From assembly GCA_002633005.1 (NCBI GenBank), contig NMRA01000168.1, positions 311,129 through 375,128 of the forward strand: a stretch of 64,000 nt of DNA, written 5' to 3'. Of the stretch, positions 62,024 through 64,000 are shown one piece after another. Position 1 is the first letter of the stretch. Each line of letters opens with the position of its first letter. A program made the position numbers and the translations under genes. The stretch comes from Phoronis australis. Its lineage: Eukaryota; Phoronida; Phoronidae. The notes below the pieces were generated by a model, which saw nothing but the letters and a program-made list of their open reading frames with translations, searched no databases and was not told the DNA's origin.

Positions 62024-62280
62024 TTTCATGAAAGTGACTTAAGACTTGGACTTGGGCTTCCACTTGACAATTGCTGATAAAAGGTTTAGCCAAGTAATTA
62101 TGAGTGCATGACAGTCTCGGAATAATTTATAGAAATAATCTCAGTAACTAGCAGTTATTTGCATATTTTCAGAGATTTATTAATTTTGCTCAAGTGAGGT
62201 TTAATTACTTATCTGACGGAAAGTTGTTTGGAGCGTAAGACCTAATTTCTGACTTCACTCTTTAGTCACTTTTCGTGAAA
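62024..62280. mobile_element. Short TIR element (MITE-like)
   Basis: The left end TTTCATGAAAGTGACTTAAG is matched, reversed, by the right end TTTCACGAAAAGTGACTAAAG. The 257-bp interior is AT-rich and non-coding. No clear duplication flanks it. Confidence 0.5.
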
Positions 62281-62339
62281 CAAGACCCTGGATCTTGTTT
62301 GTTTTTAAATTTTTCCTTTGGTTATGTTTATTTAAAGAT

Positions 62340-62600
62340 GCATTCCGCCCAGTTTAGCTCGTTAAAAAGGAAAATCAAATTGGGCCTTTTACTCTCATAA
62401 AATTGGTCTCATAATATTCTTTAAGTTTACTGTAATAGGATTATATTTCTTTTGCCAATAAGAACATCAGAAATACAAGTGACTCTAGAAAACAAGTTTA
62501 TTGGTGTTGGCTAACCCTAAAATAACAAATTGGAAGATGGCTCATATACATGTGGTCAGTGGTTTGAGTTGCCAGTTCACTTTTGCTAGCAATGCACGAT
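62340..62600 (+). mobile_element. MITE M1 partial copy
   Basis: This follows the M1 left half (GCATTCCGCCCAGTTTAGCT, ACTCTCATAAAATTGG, CTGTAATAGGATTATATTTC) and centre; the right terminal repeat is not evident. It lies just downstream of the C-type lectin 3' end. Confidence 0.6.
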
Positions 62601-62742
62601 TGGAAAAGTGTGGTAATATTCTTCAATTCTAAAGTGTTTTTGGTCGAGAATTGAACATTAGCGGCGAAATGGACCTTTAAATTTAAAGGAATTTCACAAT
62701 AACTTGATATTGAATGGTTTTTATTCAATTAGCAACTGAATA

Positions 62743-64000
62743 TCAAGAGTTAATCGTTGTCTCACAAACGAATGGCATTTTCTGTTCACATGGCCTGTCC
62801 AACCAATTGCCTTTTTTCGGGTACAGAGCTAGACAGTCTTGTGACCCTCCAGCATTGTTCGGCTGTCCTGGAACACATAAATAAAAATAGATATTAGAAT
62901 TGACTTGTCAGTCGATTTGAAGCAGGCTGCTGGAGCCTACCAGTACCAACTTGAGCATAAACAGAAAGATTCCGTGCCTTGGTACAAAGCTGTGTAACAA
63001 AATATTAAATTTATCCAACGATATAGCTGTGTATGACAACATCAAAACACAAGAGTCACTGTAGGTGGAAAACTGAAAAAAGTGAAGCTCCCATTTTCAG
63101 CTCTCCCAAGTATATTTGTGTTTTTATCTCTTTGAAACTTTCGAATCTTCCTTCTTTCTGTTAACCAATGAGAAGCGATATTGCAGCAATCCACAGTGCC
63201 ACCTTGCATGGTACTAGGAAATAAATATAACAATATGGTGCACTCCCGTAGCACCAGATGGAGTAGCTACTGCATGATAGGATACTAAACCTCGTTTTGA
63301 TGGTTCAGAGACCTCCTTCTATCACTGGTACCTCTCGTGAACAATAGAAGTGTTATTCAAAAAAGACACTTCCCCTCGTCACCATAAACTGGATACCTTA
63401 TAGTACATTTTGAGATGGATGGTCTTTCCCCACAGTTTTAAAGCAGTGCCAGGAAGGAATTTTCAAACATGCTTCAAACGTTTGAGGATTATGTTACTTA
63501 AAAGATTTTAATGAATAAGGTGTAGTTTGTATCTGTTAATAGGTCAAACTCGGATTTAGTATCCTTTTAATCTAATGGTTGTGAATACGTGCAGTGGTGC
63601 TTGTAAATTTGCTCTGGGAATAGTAAGGTATTCATCTGTAACTCCATCATTATCATCAGTGACTGCAAAATGTTGTTTAGGGCTGGGCTGTGTCTGCAGC
63701 GTAACTGATCTCTCAATAATGCTCAAGAAAGTCGACCTGTACCTGCTTGCCAGTTAGTGTAGCCTACTGTGTCTGTCCTGGTTCGGGTAGATTCCCATAC
63801 CCACAATCCTTCAGTTCTCAGGTCGTTGCCCCCGGTCCACACGCTGATTTCGTTCATAGAAGGCATGCTCAACTGATGTCGAAGCCGGTCCACCAAAAAT
63901 GATTGTTCTGGTTTTGATTCGATAGACACCAGGTGTGACCCTTCACTGTGGCAGCTGGCAAAAGCTTCCGACCAGTTTTTAGGACTTACAGTGACAAATT
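62743..64000 (-). CDS. C-type lectin-domain protein, C-terminal part
   Basis: Two exons on the minus strand, 64000(+)-63743 and 62867-62743, join in phase 1. The first reads NWSEAFASCHSEGSHLVSIE, then ISVWTGGNDLRTEGLWVWES and TNWQAG. The second continues GQPNNAGGSQDCLAL, NWLDRPCEQKMPFVCE and stops after TTINS. This is a standard CTLD: the SVWTGGND region, the WIGL-like core and the last Cys pair are present. The sugar-specificity loop has QPN rather than EPN or QPD, and the calcium motif WND is replaced by WLD, so ligand choice cannot be predicted. The N-terminal part lies beyond the window. An AATAAA lies about 18 bases after the stop. Confidence 0.9.

Larger units (their letters stand above)
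60933..62742. other. Intergenic or intronic, ZNF622 to C-type lectin
   Basis: If ZNF622 is intact and not nested, its last exon should lie here, but I found no segment encoding the conserved C-terminus. Visible content is the inverted copy of the 34720 repeat (61340-61400), a TIR element (62024-62280) and a MITE M1 copy (from 62340). Confidence 0.5.

Overview
This is a gene-rich stretch of animal nuclear DNA. Vertebrate-type genes are split into short exons with GT-AG introns, there is one cytosolic ribosomal protein gene, and there are many small DNA transposons and tRNA-derived repeats. The gene set (BRCA1 with tandem BRCT, LECT2, gamma-tubulin, RETREG/FAM134, RPL37A, ZNF622, a C-type lectin, and an Ig/sushi membrane protein), small introns and Kolobok/hAT/MITE-type repeats suggest an invertebrate, most likely a deuterostome (hemichordate, cephalochordate or echinoderm type). 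The species cannot be fixed from the sequence alone.

Layout, left to right. The 3' half of BRCA1 (+, 474-6420) comes first. It is followed by a small type I membrane protein with one Ig V-like and two sushi/CCP domains (+, 7791-12339), then LECT2 (+, 12866-17282). Gamma-tubulin follows on the opposite strand (-, 32735 down to 19277). It lies head-to-head with a RETREG/FAM134 ER-phagy receptor (+, 33068-41766) across 332 bp between start codons. RPL37A (-, 47862 to 43823) comes next. A repeat-dominated 7.5 kb interval holds a TIR element inserted into a gag-like retroelement relic, and a 2.2 kb hAT-like element. ZNF622 (+, from 55402; last exon(s) not found) and a partial C-type lectin gene (-, 64000 to 62743) close the window. 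All exon junctions given for these genes keep the reading frame.

The genes do not form one pathway, but the order is informative. BRCA1, TUBG1 and RETREG3 are also linked in human 17q21, and TUBG1/RETREG3 are immediate neighbours there, so this looks like retained ancestral linkage. LECT2, the Ig-sushi protein and the C-type lectin are secreted or surface proteins of probable immune type.

The most unusual items are: a 1.69 kb TTAA-flanked Kolobok-like element in a gamma-tubulin intron, with a broken THAP-type ORF on one strand and a P2X7-ballast-like zinc/cysteine ORF on the other; the Ig-CCP-CCP-TM receptor, which matches no named family I know; a perfect 34-bp hairpin with a 1-nt loop in a RETREG intron; a palindromic repeat family in introns of two genes; and two minisatellites that each appear to have grown inside copies of the same dispersed repeat.
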